Notes: a model not told the origin generated them from the letters alone. Positions 9,513 through 19,209 are shown, counted from the first letter of the stretch. The stretch: 64,000 bases of DNA from Mariniphaga sp. (GCA_025355585.1 JANXZJ010000022.1:1-64000), one strand, 5' to 3'. Numbers and translations are program-made.

Positions 9513-10166
9513 TTATAAAAGGTCTGCTATAACAGTTTGACTGCCAGTGACGAGTTGCCCCAATTCTACAAAAACCTTTGTCCCTATCGGAAGAAAAAGA
9601 TCAACGCGCGAGCCAAACCTGATAAAGCCAAGTTCATTCCGTTGAGTCACAACAGCATTTAACTTGGAATAGGTAATAATCCTTTTAGCGACTGCGCCGG
9701 CAATCTGTCTGGCCAGAATTTCAGTACCATTCTCCATCTGGATGACTGTTGTTGCTCTTTCGTTATCGGTTGATGATTTTGGCAGATAGGCTGCCATAAA
9801 CCGGCCATTGTGATGTTTAAAATATTTTACTACTCCGGGAACAGGTACCCAGTTTACATGCACATTGTAAACCGACATAAAAACGGACACCTGAAGCCGG
9901 CGATCACCAAAGTATTCTGATTCTATTGTTTCCTCGATGGCAACAATCTGTCCATCGGCGGGAGATAAAACACTGTTCGGTTTTAATTCAATTGTACGCC
10001 TTGGATGTCTGAAAAAACGAATAACAACTACCAAAACTGGCGTTGATGCAAGAAATGTAAAACAACGGAAATAAAGTTCGCCGGTCATTCCTACAATGAT
10101 ATTAAGCGCCAGCCAAATAAGAAACGCTACCACGATGACCAGAAATCCTTCTTTATGAACTCTCAT
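9513..10166 (-). CDS. psd: Phosphatidylserine decarboxylase proenzyme, short form
   Basis: Decarboxylates phosphatidylserine to phosphatidylethanolamine. 217 residues, the short class seen in Bacteroidota. Two N-terminal membrane helices are followed by LSPADGQIV, YNVHVNWVPVPG (conserved His) and the self-cleavage site FGS near the C terminus; the Ser becomes the pyruvoyl cofactor. Placed between cdsA and pssA, so the three consecutive steps of phosphatidylethanolamine synthesis are in one transcript. Confidence 0.93.
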   Translation of the reverse strand: MRVHKEGFLVIVVAFLIWLALNIIVGMTGELYFRCFTFLASTPVLVVVIRFFRHPRRTIELKPNSVLSPADGQIVAIEETIESEYFGDRRLQVSVFMSVYNVHVNWVPVPGVVKYFKHHNGRFMAAYLPKSSTDNERATTVIQMENGTEILARQIAGAVAKRIITYSKLNAVVTQRNELGFIRFGSRVDLFLPIGTKVFVELGQLVTGSQTVIADLL

Positions 10167-10206
10167 AAGTTTAAACTATTGTGGCGCGAAATTAAGCAAA
10201 TAATCT

Positions 10207-11028
10207 TCAGCTAAAAAATTGGAATACAAAATAAATAACAGGTGAAGCAAGCAGAATACTATCAAAACGATCGAGCAGTCCGCCATGACCAGGTAAAAAA
10301 CGCCCTGAATCCTTTACGCCGATGCTTCGTTTTATCATCGATTCCACTAAATCGCCAAGCGTTCCGGAAATAACGACAACGATAGCCATAACTATCAGTA
10401 AAATAATATTATACTGCGGAAATAGTAAATTAAGAATCCATGCTGTGGCTATTGCTGTGATTACGCCTCCTAAAAGCCCTTCCCACGACTTTTTAGGAGA
10501 GATTCTTTCAAACAATCGGTGACGACCAAACCGTACTCCAAAAATATAAGCGCCTGAATCACCTGCCCAAACCAAAACGAACAGGCTAATAAGCAATCCG
10601 TGGTTGTAGATTTTATATCCTTCAAATTCGGGAAACGCCAGGAAGTTGAGCATTGCAAACGGAATAGATACAAAGCTGATACCGAATCCGGTAAGGGCAA
10701 TATTGGCCATCGTATTTTCCTTCTTACGAAAAAGCTCGTAAACAGGAATTGCATATATCAGCGGCAAGAGAAAATAAAATGCAGCGTAAGTGATGGTCTG
10801 ATTAGCTACAAAATACGATAAAATAAAGATAACAGCTCCGGTAATAAGGCCCGGATAAACCTGCGGTGAAAAACCCGCAGTTTGGCATAATGTGTAGAAC
10901 TCGCGAAGCGCTAATATTGAAAGGATTAAAAATAGCGATACAAACGTATAAGGTCCGATAAGGATTGCTCCCAGAAGAACTACTACATAAAGGAATCCCC
11001 AAAATGTTCGCGTACGAAACTCGTTCAA
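10207..11028 (-). CDS. cdsA: Phosphatidate cytidylyltransferase
   Basis: Forms CDP-diacylglycerol from phosphatidate and CTP. 273 residues, about eight membrane helices, with the full family signature near the C terminus: S-x-x-KR-x4-KD-x-G-x3-PGHGG (SMIKRSIGVKDSGRFLPGHG). No ATG lies near the N terminus; the frame starts at TTG 11028, two bases after the stop codon of the DUF2007 gene, which suggests translational coupling and a genuine TTG start. First committed step for the downstream psd and pssA. Confidence 0.95.
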   Translation of the reverse strand: MNEFRTRTFWGFLYVVVLLGAILIGPYTFVSLFLILSILALREFYTLCQTAGFSPQVYPGLITGAVIFILSYFVANQTITYAAFYFLLPLIYAIPVYELFRKKENTMANIALTGFGISFVSIPFAMLNFLAFPEFEGYKIYNHGLLISLFVLVWAGDSGAYIFGVRFGRHRLFERISPKKSWEGLLGGVITAIATAWILNLLFPQYNIILLIVMAIVVVISGTLGDLVESMIKRSIGVKDSGRFLPGHGGLLDRFDSILLASPVIYFVFQFFS

Positions 11029-11030
11029 TT

Positions 11031-11240
11031 TCAGCCTATTTTTAATTGTTCAAGAATTTTTACTGCCTTCTTTTCATCCTCTTCTCTGACGTATAGCTCA
11101 ATTTCTCCCATAAAAGCGTAAGATGAATCCTTGTGATTCATCACAACGGATTCAATCTCATTCTCCTGAAGTAACTCTTTTGCAATAGTTCCGAGGTATT
11201 CATCAGATGTAGAATAGACTATCTTCCACCCTTTTTCCAT
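11031..11240 (-). CDS. DUF2007-family small protein
   Basis: 69 residues, no signal peptide. It has a ferredoxin-like pattern (KIVYSTSDEYLGTIAKELL, then SVVMNHKDS, then ELYVREEDEKKAVKIL) matching DUF2007, a small domain annotated as putative signal transducing, with similarity to GlnB-like folds. Function unknown. It lies 7 bp after ftsH and 2 bp before cdsA, a position kept in many Bacteroidota, so a role in membrane lipid or protein quality control is possible but inferred from position only. Confidence 0.8.
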   Translation of the reverse strand: MEKGWKIVYSTSDEYLGTIAKELLQENEIESVVMNHKDSSYAFMGEIELYVREEDEKKAVKILEQLKIG

Positions 11241-11247
11241 CTGGTAA

Positions 11248-13278
11248 TTATATCTTGGTTATTTCTGATTCTAAACTTGAAGGCAGCGTGTCGTCGTCCT
11301 TTAATGGATTTTCATCATCTTTTTTCTTTCCCCAAGGACGTGCTCCAAAAATGTTTTCCATATCCTCTGTGAAAATGACCTCACGTTCGAGAAGTAATTC
11401 AGCAAGCTGTTTGTGTCCTGCCGCATTTTTGATAAGAATATCTTTGGCCCTGGTAAAAGCGGTATCAATCAATTCCTTGATTTCAGAATCAATCAGTTCT
11501 GCCGTTTTTTCACTGTACGGTTTATTAAAGCTGTAATCACTTTGTCCCGATGAATCGTAGTAACTGACGTTTCCTACTTTTTCGCTCATCCCAAAATAGC
11601 AGATCATCGAATAGGCAGTTTTGGTAACTTTTTCGAGATCGTTTTGAGCGCCCGATGAGATTTTAGAAAAGACAACGGTTTCGGCTGCTCTTCCGCCTAA
11701 CGTGGCGCATACTTCATCCAGCATTTGTTCACGTGTGGTAATTTGGCGCTCCTCAGGTAAATACCATGCAGCTCCCAACGCCTTTCCGCGTGGTACAATT
11801 GTGACTTTAACCAGCGGATGAGCATGTTCGAGTAACCAACTTACAGTGGCATGTCCAGCTTCATGGTAAGCAATAATTGCTTTTTCATCAGCCGTTATAA
11901 TTTTATTCTTCTTTTCAAGCCCTCCGACAATACGGTCGACAGCATCCAGAAAGTCTTGTTTTTCAACCTTTGTTTTTTTCTTACGTGCTGCAATCAAAGC
12001 TGCTTCATTACAAACATTGGCAATGTCGGCACCCGAAAATCCTGGTGTTTGTTTGGCAAGGAAGTTTACATTCACATCTTCCGATAAAGTTAACGGACGT
12101 AAGTGGACCATAAATATCTCTTTACGATCAATTACATCGGGTAGTTCAACATGAATCTGACGGTCGAACCTTCCGGCACGCATCAAAGCCCTGTCAAGAA
12201 TATCGGCACGGTTAGTTGCACCCAATATGATAACTCCGGAATTGGTATCGAAACCATCCATTTCGGTAAGCAATTGATTTAACGTGTTTTCACGCTCATC
12301 ATTCGATCCCATATTCGGATTTCTACCCCTGGCGCGACCAATAGCATCAATCTCATCAATAAAGACAATACAAGGGGCTTTTTCTTTCGCCTGTTTGAAC
12401 AAATCGCGAACACGTGATGCACCAACTCCGACGAACATTTCCACAAAGTCGGAACCCGACATGGAGAAGAACGGAACGTCTGCTTCGCCAGCAACGGCTT
12501 TGGCTAATAGGGTTTTACCAGTTCCCGGAGGGCCTACAAGTAATGCTCCTTTCGGAATTTTTCCTCCAAGTTTTGTGTATCTGTCAGGATTTTTAAGAAA
12601 TTCGACAATCTCTTCGATCTCTTGTTTTGCTTCGGCCAAGCCGGCCACCTCTTTAAATGAAGTATTTACCCTTGACTCTTTATCGAAAACTTTTGCCTGC
12701 GATTTGCCGACATTGAAAATGTTGCCACCTCCACCGCCTCCTTTGCTCATTCGTCTGAAGATCCAGAACCAAACAGCGATAAGCACAAGCGGGAGGAACA
12801 ACCAGCTTAGAATCTCGCTAAAATAATCGTGACGAATTTCGTAGGTCAAAGTAACTTTGGAATTATCTCCAAACTCTACCTGTGCAGCTTCAAGGTTTTT
12901 TTCGAACACATCAACTGAACCGATTGTAAAGAAAAAGTGCGGTCCCAGCTTTGTTGGCGATCCAAAACCCTGATTGAGTTTACTTTTATATTTATCGTAA
13001 GAAGCTTCTTTCAGATAAATATCTGCCTGCGATTTATTTACGACAACAACTTTGTCAATATCCCCATTTTTAAGCATTGTATTTTTTACTTCCTGCCAAC
13101 TGGTTTCAACCGGCGTACCACTTGAAGTAAAATATTGGATTGCAAAAAAGGCAACCAGCAAAATCCCATAAATATAAATTGGGTTAAACTTAGGTGTGAA
13201 CTTTACACCACCCGCTGGTTTTTTATTACCCTTGGGGTTAATATTCCCCAGGTTATTTTTTGTTTCTTTCTCAGCCAT
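11248..13278 (-). CDS. ftsH: ATP-dependent zinc metalloprotease FtsH
   Basis: Membrane-anchored AAA+ protease that degrades misfolded membrane proteins and regulatory targets. 676 residues from ATG 13278 (a TTG six bases upstream touches the rsfS stop and is less likely). N-terminal membrane helix at about 37-52, periplasmic domain, second helix at about 155-175, glycine-rich linker, AAA domain with Walker A GPPGTGKT (249-256) and Walker B IVFIDEID (304-311), arginine-finger region [20 protein letters not shown], and zinc motif HEAGH (472-476). All catalytic residues are present. Directly follows rsfS. Confidence 0.98.
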   Translation of the reverse strand: MAEKETKNNLGNINPKGNKKPAGGVKFTPKFNPIYIYGILLVAFFAIQYFTSSGTPVETSWQEVKNTMLKNGDIDKVVVVNKSQADIYLKEASYDKYKSKLNQGFGSPTKLGPHFFFTIGSVDVFEKNLEAAQVEFGDNSKVTLTYEIRHDYFSEILSWLFLPLVLIAVWFWIFRRMSKGGGGGGNIFNVGKSQAKVFDKESRVNTSFKEVAGLAEAKQEIEEIVEFLKNPDRYTKLGGKIPKGALLVGPPGTGKTLLAKAVAGEADVPFFSMSGSDFVEMFVGVGASRVRDLFKQAKEKAPCIVFIDEIDAIGRARGRNPNMGSNDERENTLNQLLTEMDGFDTNSGVIILGATNRADILDRALMRAGRFDRQIHVELPDVIDRKEIFMVHLRPLTLSEDVNVNFLAKQTPGFSGADIANVCNEAALIAARKKKTKVEKQDFLDAVDRIVGGLEKKNKIITADEKAIIAYHEAGHATVSWLLEHAHPLVKVTIVPRGKALGAAWYLPEERQITTREQMLDEVCATLGGRAAETVVFSKISSGAQNDLEKVTKTAYSMICYFGMSEKVGNVSYYDSSGQSDYSFNKPYSEKTAELIDSEIKELIDTAFTRAKDILIKNAAGHKQLAELLLEREVIFTEDMENIFGARPWGKKKDDENPLKDDDTLPSSLESEITKI

Positions 13279-13284
13279 AATCAA

Positions 13285-13662
13285 TTAAATGTCAGCATCA
13301 ATATTTAAAATTTTTCCGTCTGCCCACAAACTTTCAAGATCGTACAACCTGCGTATGGGTTCCTGAAACACGTGAACCATTATGTTTGCGTAATCGAGCA
13401 ATATCCATTGCGCCTGTTTATAACCATCGCGATGCCATGCAGGTTCATTTTTTAATTCTTCAACAGTCTCCTCTACTGAATGTGCAATAGCATCTACATG
13501 GGTATTAGAGTTACCATGACAGATGATATAATGATCACATTCGGTATTATTAATTATCTGAAGATCAATATCGACGATTTCAAGTCCTTTTTTTCGTTGA
13601 ATACCTTCGATAATCGCCTCTATTAAATCGATTGAGCCATCCTGAATGGCATGATTTACCAT
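13285..13662 (-). CDS. rsfS: Ribosome silencing factor RsfS/YbeB (Iojap family)
   Basis: Binds ribosomal protein L14 (uL14) and blocks subunit joining in stationary phase. 125 residues, the usual size. Family features: DCDHYIICHGNS-type strand (here TECDHYIICHGNS), W-x-R-DGY-x-x-A-x-WILLDY, VHVF and R-x-x-Y-x-LE-x-LW-x-D. First gene of the ftsH-lipid operon, divergent from birA, as in many Bacteroidota. Confidence 0.95.
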   Translation of the reverse strand: MVNHAIQDGSIDLIEAIIEGIQRKKGLEIVDIDLQIINNTECDHYIICHGNSNTHVDAIAHSVEETVEELKNEPAWHRDGYKQAQWILLDYANIMVHVFQEPIRRLYDLESLWADGKILNIDADI

Positions 13663-13679
13663 ATGGAATATTTAAAGTA

Positions 13680-13687
13680 CAAAGATA
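13680..13687 (-). promoter_or_regulatory. Putative -7 box of the rsfS-ftsH-lipid operon
   Basis: TATCTTTG on the minus strand, an exact TAnnTTTG match, 17 bp upstream of the rsfS ATG. The leader would be only about 10 nt. No clear -33 element. Confidence 0.4.
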
Positions 13688-13779
13688 ATTTTTTTGTCCG
13701 ATAGAAAAATAAAGAAATGTGAAGGTAATCTTCTGAAATAATAGTTTTTACTTTGATCTCTCAAATATACAGGGCAAAA

Positions 13780-14523
13780 ATGAACGAAATTATCGGATCG
13801 GAAATTGTACGAATTGACGAATTAGGATCTTCCAATAACTATGCCGCAACCCAGCTACTGACAAAACGTCTGCCGGAAGGAATTGTTTTTGTTGCAAACA
13901 GTCAGGTTGACGGTCGCGGACAGGCTTCTAACAAATGGGAAAGTGAGCCGAATATGAATTTAACGTTCAGCATTCTTCTTTATCCCGATTTTTTGGAAAT
14001 CATCAGGCAATTCGAGATATCGAAAGCGATCTCGCTGGGTGTTGCGGATTATTTGAAAGAACTGACGAATGATATTTCAATTAAATGGCCAAATGATATT
14101 TATATTGGAACAAAGAAAGTCGCCGGAATACTTATCGAGAACTCGATCAGATTGGACAAAATATCGTCGTGTGTTGTAGGCATTGGATTGAATATCAATC
14201 AACAGGAGTTTACAGGCGATGCCCCAAACCCGGTGTCTTTAAGCCTGATCACCGGACAGGTTTACAATCTCGGGGAATCGCTTTCTAACTTGTGTATCAA
14301 AATAGATGCCCGATATCACCAGCTTCGTAACGGAGATTTCGGGCAAATTGACGATGATTACATTGAAGTGCTTTATAATCATGGTCGCTGGTCGTCCTAT
14401 TCCGATGAAAATGGCGATTTTGAAGGGAAGATTCTTCGCGTCGATCAAATCGGCCGGTTAATGATCGAAACGAGGGCTGGGACAGTAAACAAATATCACT
14501 TTAAGGAAGTGGTATTTAAATAG
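13780..14523 (+). CDS. birA: Biotin--[acetyl-CoA-carboxylase] ligase
   Basis: Activates biotin to biotinyl-AMP and attaches it to the biotin carrier protein of acetyl-CoA carboxylase. 247 residues from ATG 13780 (an in-frame TTG at 13753 is less likely). The catalytic domain shows SSNNYA, the biotin loop GRGQASNKWES (GRGRxGRxW-like, with changes), KWPNDIYI and KVAGILIE, and VVGIGLNIN. No N-terminal helix-turn-helix, so it is the ligase-only (group I) form and not the repressor. Divergent from rsfS. Confidence 0.93.
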   Translation: MNEIIGSEIVRIDELGSSNNYAATQLLTKRLPEGIVFVANSQVDGRGQASNKWESEPNMNLTFSILLYPDFLEIIRQFEISKAISLGVADYLKELTNDISIKWPNDIYIGTKKVAGILIENSIRLDKISSCVVGIGLNINQQEFTGDAPNPVSLSLITGQVYNLGESLSNLCIKIDARYHQLRNGDFGQIDDDYIEVLYNHGRWSSYSDENGDFEGKILRVDQIGRLMIETRAGTVNKYHFKEVVFK

Positions 14524-14540
14524 AATGCAGGATTGGCTGA

Positions 14541-14999
14541 TCAGGCGTATGGTATTTTTGTCAAAGCTTCTGCAATCTGATCAACGCCCTTTTTTAAATG
14601 TTTATTAACAAGCATTTTAATCATCGGATTTAATTCAGCATGCAAGGTTATTTTTACTTTACAGCTCGTTTCATCAACAACGACAAGCTGAATCCAGCAA
14701 CCAAACTGAAATGGAACAGATTTGCTCCCAGCTAATTTAATCATCTTCGATGGTTCGCGCTCGACAATATGTACACCGACAGTACCAACCGGACTGACAG
14801 AAAAGCTGCATTCATCTTCTGTTGCCTGAAAATTATCAAGATTAATATCAGGAACGTCAGGGTATTGTTTCTTAATCTCCTCCATTTTCTTTGGATCAAA
14901 AAGCTGCTCAAGATTCTTGAGGTTTGAAAGGAGTTTATAAACTGCCTCCTGAGGAGCGGAAATGACTTTTACTTCACTGATATATTTTTCGGTTCCCAT
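14541..14999 (-). CDS. SRPBCC/START-like domain protein
   Basis: 152 residues, no signal peptide. The pattern (N-terminal strand, two helices AVYKLLSNLKNLEQLF, long antiparallel sheet, C-terminal helix MLVNKHLKKGVDQIAEAL) is that of the Bet v1/START helix-grip fold that binds hydrophobic ligands. Function unknown. It follows pyrE on the same strand after 152 bp, and is convergent with birA (17-bp gap). Often seen near pyrE in Bacteroidota. Confidence 0.7.
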   Translation of the reverse strand: MGTEKYISEVKVISAPQEAVYKLLSNLKNLEQLFDPKKMEEIKKQYPDVPDINLDNFQATEDECSFSVSPVGTVGVHIVEREPSKMIKLAGSKSVPFQFGCWIQLVVVDETSCKVKITLHAELNPMIKMLVNKHLKKGVDQIAEALTKIPYA

Positions 15000-15151
15000 T
15001 TTTTGCTGATTAAAATGTTTCTATAAACAATTGATGATTTATAGCGTAAGTATTTAAGCCCTTGTGATGGAGAGATTTTGAAAAAATGTGACAGTAAGAA
15101 ACCGAGGGTGGAAAACGGTGTGAGAATATATGAACACTCACCTTTTAACCT

Positions 15152-15796
15152 TTATCCTTTCAGCTCTTGTCCCCAGGTTTCAGGATTTTTCCTCCAGTTA
15201 TTCAGGCTTTCGAGCTGCGTATCCGTGATTTCGCCTGAATTGTAAGCCAGTTTAAGCAATAAATTGTAATTACTTAATGTTGTAAGCTCAATATTGGCAT
15301 CGGCAAAGTTCTTTGCAGCAAGCGGAAAATTGTACGTGAAAATAGCAAGCATTCCCAGGACTTCAGCCCCATAATTCCGTACTGCTTCTGCCGCACTTAA
15401 TGAACTTCCACCAGTTGAAATAAGATCCTCAATCATCACCACTTTTGTACCTGGCTGAATATCACCTTCAATCAGGTTTTCTAATCCGTGTCCTTTGGGT
15501 TTGGACCTGACGTAAATAAATGGAAGTTGTAACACTTCTGCTACTAAGACACCATGGGCAATGGCACCAGTTGCTACTCCGGCAATCGCTTCAGCATTCG
15601 GATACTTCTCGCGAATCAGTTTTGCAAACTGATTGCAGATAAAGGTTCTTGTTTCGGGGTATGAAAGCACTTTGCGATTGTCGCAATAAATAGGAGCTTT
15701 CCATCCTGATGCCCAGGTAAATGGGTTATCTGGCTGTATTTTGATTGTATCTATTGCCAACAGGCGTTTCGTGACTTCTATTTGTGTGTTTTCCAT
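15152..15796 (-). CDS. pyrE: Orotate phosphoribosyltransferase
   Basis: Joins orotate to PRPP to give OMP in pyrimidine synthesis. 214 residues. The PRPP loop is VVMIEDLISTGGSS; the flexible catalytic loop carries VRSKPKGHG with the catalytic lysines; N-terminal TWASGWKAPIYCDNR binds orotate. All as in the family. It follows the thioredoxin-fold gene and may be read from its own promoter (a TATTTTTG box at 15822-15829 on the minus strand, 26 bp before the ATG). Confidence 0.96.
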   Translation of the reverse strand: MENTQIEVTKRLLAIDTIKIQPDNPFTWASGWKAPIYCDNRKVLSYPETRTFICNQFAKLIREKYPNAEAIAGVATGAIAHGVLVAEVLQLPFIYVRSKPKGHGLENLIEGDIQPGTKVVMIEDLISTGGSSLSAAEAVRNYGAEVLGMLAIFTYNFPLAAKNFADANIELTTLSNYNLLLKLAYNSGEITDTQLESLNNWRKNPETWGQELKG

Positions 15797-15821
15797 GATG
15801 TTTACAACATTATATTTTATG

Positions 15822-15829
15822 CAAAAATA
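15822..15829 (-). promoter_or_regulatory. Putative -7 box upstream of pyrE
   Basis: TATTTTTG on the minus strand matches TAnnTTTG; the leader to the pyrE ATG would be about 20 nt. Confidence 0.3.
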
Positions 15830-15883
15830 CGAAGAATTTCGGCTCAGGTGTGAATCAATTTATTGTCATTTCTTAAAAAATCG

Positions 15884-17293
15884 TTAATTCCGTTGTCGTT
15901 TGAAATTGTAGTCCCTGAACATTTTTAAAAATAAGGGTTCGAAGCCTTTTGACGGGGAAGGTGCCTGAGAGAGTTTTAGCATGCCATCCGGACCGACCAG
16001 GTAGAATGCAGGTGTGATTGAGGCATTATAGCTGTTAATCAGTTGTTTTTGTTTAGAGCCATTGAGTAATTCCCATTTGTAACCTTTTGTTTTCCAGAGT
16101 TTCACAGCAGCATCAAAATCGTCGTCAAGCGATACTGACACAATGGTAAGAACTTGCCGAAGTCTTTTTTCGATCGAAACAATTGAATCAAGTTCTGCCC
16201 GGCAGTCGGAACTTTTGCTGTTAAAAAAAGAAAGATAAATAAATTTTCCGCCGAACTGATCGAGTGTAACTGTTTCATTTTTTGAATTTTTTAGCTTTAT
16301 TGCCGGCGCTTTTCCACCGATTGCCAGAAGTGCAAGTTTATTTTTAATCTGATGGGCAACAGGCTGCAGAATGACAGTGGTAGTGGCTGTTTGTGCTGTT
16401 TCAATTGCTTTCAGTACCCCTTCTTTTGAGAAAGTATTCGTATAATATCCATCATTTAAACCTTTCAGAACAACAAGTTCAGCGAACTCTTTTTTGTAAC
16501 CCTTGTTTTCAAAAAAACTTACCAGTTTCTGATAATTGCCTGAATTAGTTATATTAACTATCTCCCGGTTTTTAATGTCCTGCGACTGCTTCCGAAGAAA
16601 GTCACTAAATATTGTTTCAAACGCTCTTTGATAAACAGGATGATGAAGTTGTACCGTCTCAGTCACGAAATATTTCCGGATAACTAATTCTGGTGATCGT
16701 TGATTCACGGCATACTCCAGTTCGGCGAAATAATATTTTTTTAATGTCTTGAAGTATTCGTTTTTATTGGCTGAATATTTTGCCTCAAGCCTTTCAATGA
16801 TTTCATTTACAACTTCTTTTGATTGTGTTTGATAGATTGAAATGGTGTTTTTAACGGTTTCTGAATTGAATTCCATTACAAATGATCGAACGACAAAATT
16901 GAGGTCGGTGTTATCGGAAGCTGGCAATCCCAGCCAATAAGGGGCAGGTTTAAAATAGGAACTGTGCGCCTCATTACTCGTCCGGAGCGAAAAAGGGGGG
17001 AACGTTACAGCGTAATTTTTCCCGGGTTCAACAATCATAGTCCCACAATATTTTTCGAGATCAGCGTATATTTCGATTGTTTGACTGATAGGTAAAGTCA
17101 CCGAAAAGGTACCGTCAATTCCGACCTTTGTTGTGGCCAGCTCAAGTTTCTGACGAAGGACCGGATCTGGTATCGTGTAAAAAGTAATTTCTTTGGTGCT
17201 GTAATCGACCGCTTTACCAGACAATACTGATTTTTGGGCATTAAGCTGAATTGATATCAGCGACAGCAGTATTAAAATTTGGAAATAGCGCAT
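15884..17293 (-). CDS. TlpA-like thioredoxin-fold envelope protein with degenerate active site
   Basis: 469 residues with a signal peptide (1-20). Residues 20-320 are a Bacteroidota-type N-terminal region, beta-rich then helical, of unknown role. Residues 325-465 have a TlpA/AhpC-TSA thioredoxin fold (GGKAPAIKLKNSKNETVTL, then FIYLSFFNSK, then the cis-Pro segment SITPAFYLVGPDG). The CxxC site is S361-S-D-C364: the first Cys is Ser, so it cannot act as an ordinary dithiol oxidoreductase. It may be a monothiol exchange protein or a non-redox one. It starts 2 bp after the coaD stop. Confidence 0.75.
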   Translation of the reverse strand: MRYFQILILLSLISIQLNAQKSVLSGKAVDYSTKEITFYTIPDPVLRQKLELATTKVGIDGTFSVTLPISQTIEIYADLEKYCGTMIVEPGKNYAVTFPPFSLRTSNEAHSSYFKPAPYWLGLPASDNTDLNFVVRSFVMEFNSETVKNTISIYQTQSKEVVNEIIERLEAKYSANKNEYFKTLKKYYFAELEYAVNQRSPELVIRKYFVTETVQLHHPVYQRAFETIFSDFLRKQSQDIKNREIVNITNSGNYQKLVSFFENKGYKKEFAELVVLKGLNDGYYTNTFSKEGVLKAIETAQTATTTVILQPVAHQIKNKLALLAIGGKAPAIKLKNSKNETVTLDQFGGKFIYLSFFNSKSSDCRAELDSIVSIEKRLRQVLTIVSVSLDDDFDAAVKLWKTKGYKWELLNGSKQKQLINSYNASITPAFYLVGPDGMLKLSQAPSPSKGFEPLFLKMFRDYNFKRQRN

Positions 17294-17295
17294 GT

Positions 17296-17772
17296 TTATT
17301 CTTCGTAAAACTCCGATATGTCAAGACAAGCAGGCAGAAAAAGACTTGCATCACCTTTGTGCCGGAGGATATCCCGAACGATTGTTGACGAGATTGCCGT
17401 AGTTTCGGGTGTGGTCAAAAGAAATACAGTTTCTACTTCAGGGTGCATCATCTTATTAATCTGGGCAATGGCTCTTTCGTATTCGAAATCGGAAGCTGTT
17501 CGTAATCCCCTTAAAATATATTGCGCGTGGACCCTTGTACAATAATCAACTGTAAGACCTTCAAATTTTCCCACCTTAATCTTCGGCTCGTCCTCGAATA
17601 CCCGTTTTATCCAATCTTTTCTTTTTGCCATAGGGTAGTAGGGCTCTTTATTCGAATTGTACCCAATCATAATGATAATCTGGTCGAACAGGGGCAAGGC
17701 ACGCCTGACAATTGATTCATGACCTAATGTAAACGGATCAAAGGAACCGGGAAATATTGCAATTTTTTCCAT
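17296..17772 (-). CDS. coaD: Phosphopantetheine adenylyltransferase
   Basis: Transfers AMP from ATP to 4'-phosphopantetheine, the penultimate step of CoA synthesis. 158 residues from ATG 17772; the longer frame upstream lacks homology. Nucleotidyltransferase motif FPGSFDPFTLGH (His18), substrate-loop RGLRTASDFEYE, and ISSTIVR at the C terminus are all present. Confidence 0.96.
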   Translation of the reverse strand: MEKIAIFPGSFDPFTLGHESIVRRALPLFDQIIIMIGYNSNKEPYYPMAKRKDWIKRVFEDEPKIKVGKFEGLTVDYCTRVHAQYILRGLRTASDFEYERAIAQINKMMHPEVETVFLLTTPETTAISSTIVRDILRHKGDASLFLPACLDISEFYEE

Positions 17773-17790
17773 GTGCGATATTTTATTGTA

Positions 17791-17798
17791 CAAAGCTA
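17791..17798 (-). promoter_or_regulatory. Putative -7 box upstream of coaD
   Basis: TAGCTTTG on the minus strand matches TAnnTTTG, 18 bp before the coaD ATG, in the gap shared with divergent hydF. Confidence 0.35.
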
Positions 17799-17907
17799 AT
17801 AAGAAAAATTTGACAATTAGATAATGTGGCAACCAGACAATTTGACAAATCGTTAATGATACAATTTGAGAATTTTTGTTTCCTTTACATCGCTAGTACT
17901 AAATACG

Positions 17908-19152
17908 ATGACAGAACGCGATATCATAGGAATTTTCGGTAAGATGAATTCAGGAAAGAGTTCCCTGATGAACCTTCTTACGCAGCAGGAAACCTCCATT
18001 GTGGACCCAACTCCCGGAACTACAGCCGATACAAAAATTACACTGACAGAGATTCATGGGCTGGGCCCAGTGAAACTATTGGACACTGCCGGGTTTGATG
18101 AGCAACAAGATCTGGGTCTTAAAAAAAGGACAAAAGTGATTACCGCTTTGAAAGAGTGTGATCTTGTTCTGCTCGTAATTGATCCTGCGGCTTTTGAATA
18201 TGAAACTGATAAGTTAATCCTCGAAGAGGCACGGTCGCTTGATAAACAAGTAATTGTTGTTTACAATCTCTTTCGCATCAGCGACAAGAACCGGATAGAC
18301 AAGGTTGAAGAATTGCTCACCCGATTACGCGTTTATCATAGGATTGTCGTAAATGCGATTGATATTACTCACCGTCAGCGATTGCTGGAGGCTATACTGG
18401 CCAATTATATCCCTAAAAATGTAACTGTTGATTTGCTGCCGTTTGTTGAGAAAGGTGAATTTTATATTCTGAATATCCCGATGGATGAGGAGACGCCACC
18501 CGGAAGGTATTTGCGGCCCCAGGCAATGGCTGAAGAGTACATTACGCGAAAGTGGGCTTTCCCGGTTTCGTACCGGATGAATTTGGCAAAAGCGAGGGCG
18601 GGTGATTCGTCGGAAAAAGAGCGATGGAATGGCTTTGTCAACAGTTTCACGAGAAGACCAAAAGCGATTATCACCGATTCGCAGGCCATGGACATCATGA
18701 AGGACTGGGCGCCTGACGATATGGCATTGACGACTTTTTCGGTGATGATGATCAATTATATGAGCAGGGGAAGGCTGAATGAGTTTGTGAACGGCATCAG
18801 GGCATTGAACTCCTTAGTGGCTGGTGATCACATTTTGATCGCCGAGGCATGTAATCATTCGCGCATAAGGGAAGATATCGGGACTGTACAAATACCCAAT
18901 CTGCTTAAGAAATTCTATCCGGAAGTAATTGTAAACTATACTTTTGGAAGAGAGTTCGTCGATGATCTCGATATGAAAAAGTACAAACTGGTGATCCATT
19001 GCGGCGGATGTATGATCTCGAATCAACGCATGGCAGCACGGCTTCGTGATCTTAATGCAACCGGGGTACCGATCACCAACTACGGCATTTTTCTCTCCTA
19101 TATTCACGGTGAAAAAATTCTGGACAGGGTGATTGCTCCCTGGGATGTTTAG
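17908..19152 (+). CDS. hydF: [FeFe] hydrogenase maturation GTPase HydF
   Basis: Scaffold GTPase that receives the diiron subcluster made by HydE and HydG and delivers it to HydA. 414 residues from ATG 17908 (a TTG at 17866 is in frame). GTPase domain: P-loop GKMNSGKSS (11-19), switch T-T, DTAG (59-62). The usual G4 NKxD is not obvious (VVYNLFRIS at 117-125). The C-terminal cluster site is complete: C-x-H (ACNHS) and, about 50 residues on, HCGGC. No hydE, hydG or hydA lies in the window; they must be elsewhere. Implies hydrogen metabolism under anoxia. Confidence 0.93.
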   Translation: MTERDIIGIFGKMNSGKSSLMNLLTQQETSIVDPTPGTTADTKITLTEIHGLGPVKLLDTAGFDEQQDLGLKKRTKVITALKECDLVLLVIDPAAFEYETDKLILEEARSLDKQVIVVYNLFRISDKNRIDKVEELLTRLRVYHRIVVNAIDITHRQRLLEAILANYIPKNVTVDLLPFVEKGEFYILNIPMDEETPPGRYLRPQAMAEEYITRKWAFPVSYRMNLAKARAGDSSEKERWNGFVNSFTRRPKAIITDSQAMDIMKDWAPDDMALTTFSVMMINYMSRGRLNEFVNGIRALNSLVAGDHILIAEACNHSRIREDIGTVQIPNLLKKFYPEVIVNYTFGREFVDDLDMKKYKLVIHCGGCMISNQRMAARLRDLNATGVPITNYGIFLSYIHGEKILDRVIAPWDV

Positions 19153-19209
19153 GAAGGTTAAGGGATTTAAGATGCAGTTATACATCATTCACGGCTAAAC
19201 GACAATCGC

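Noticed and set aside
12284-12826. 180-codon plus-strand frame opposite ftsH
   Set aside because: Antisense shadow of the conserved AAA domain.
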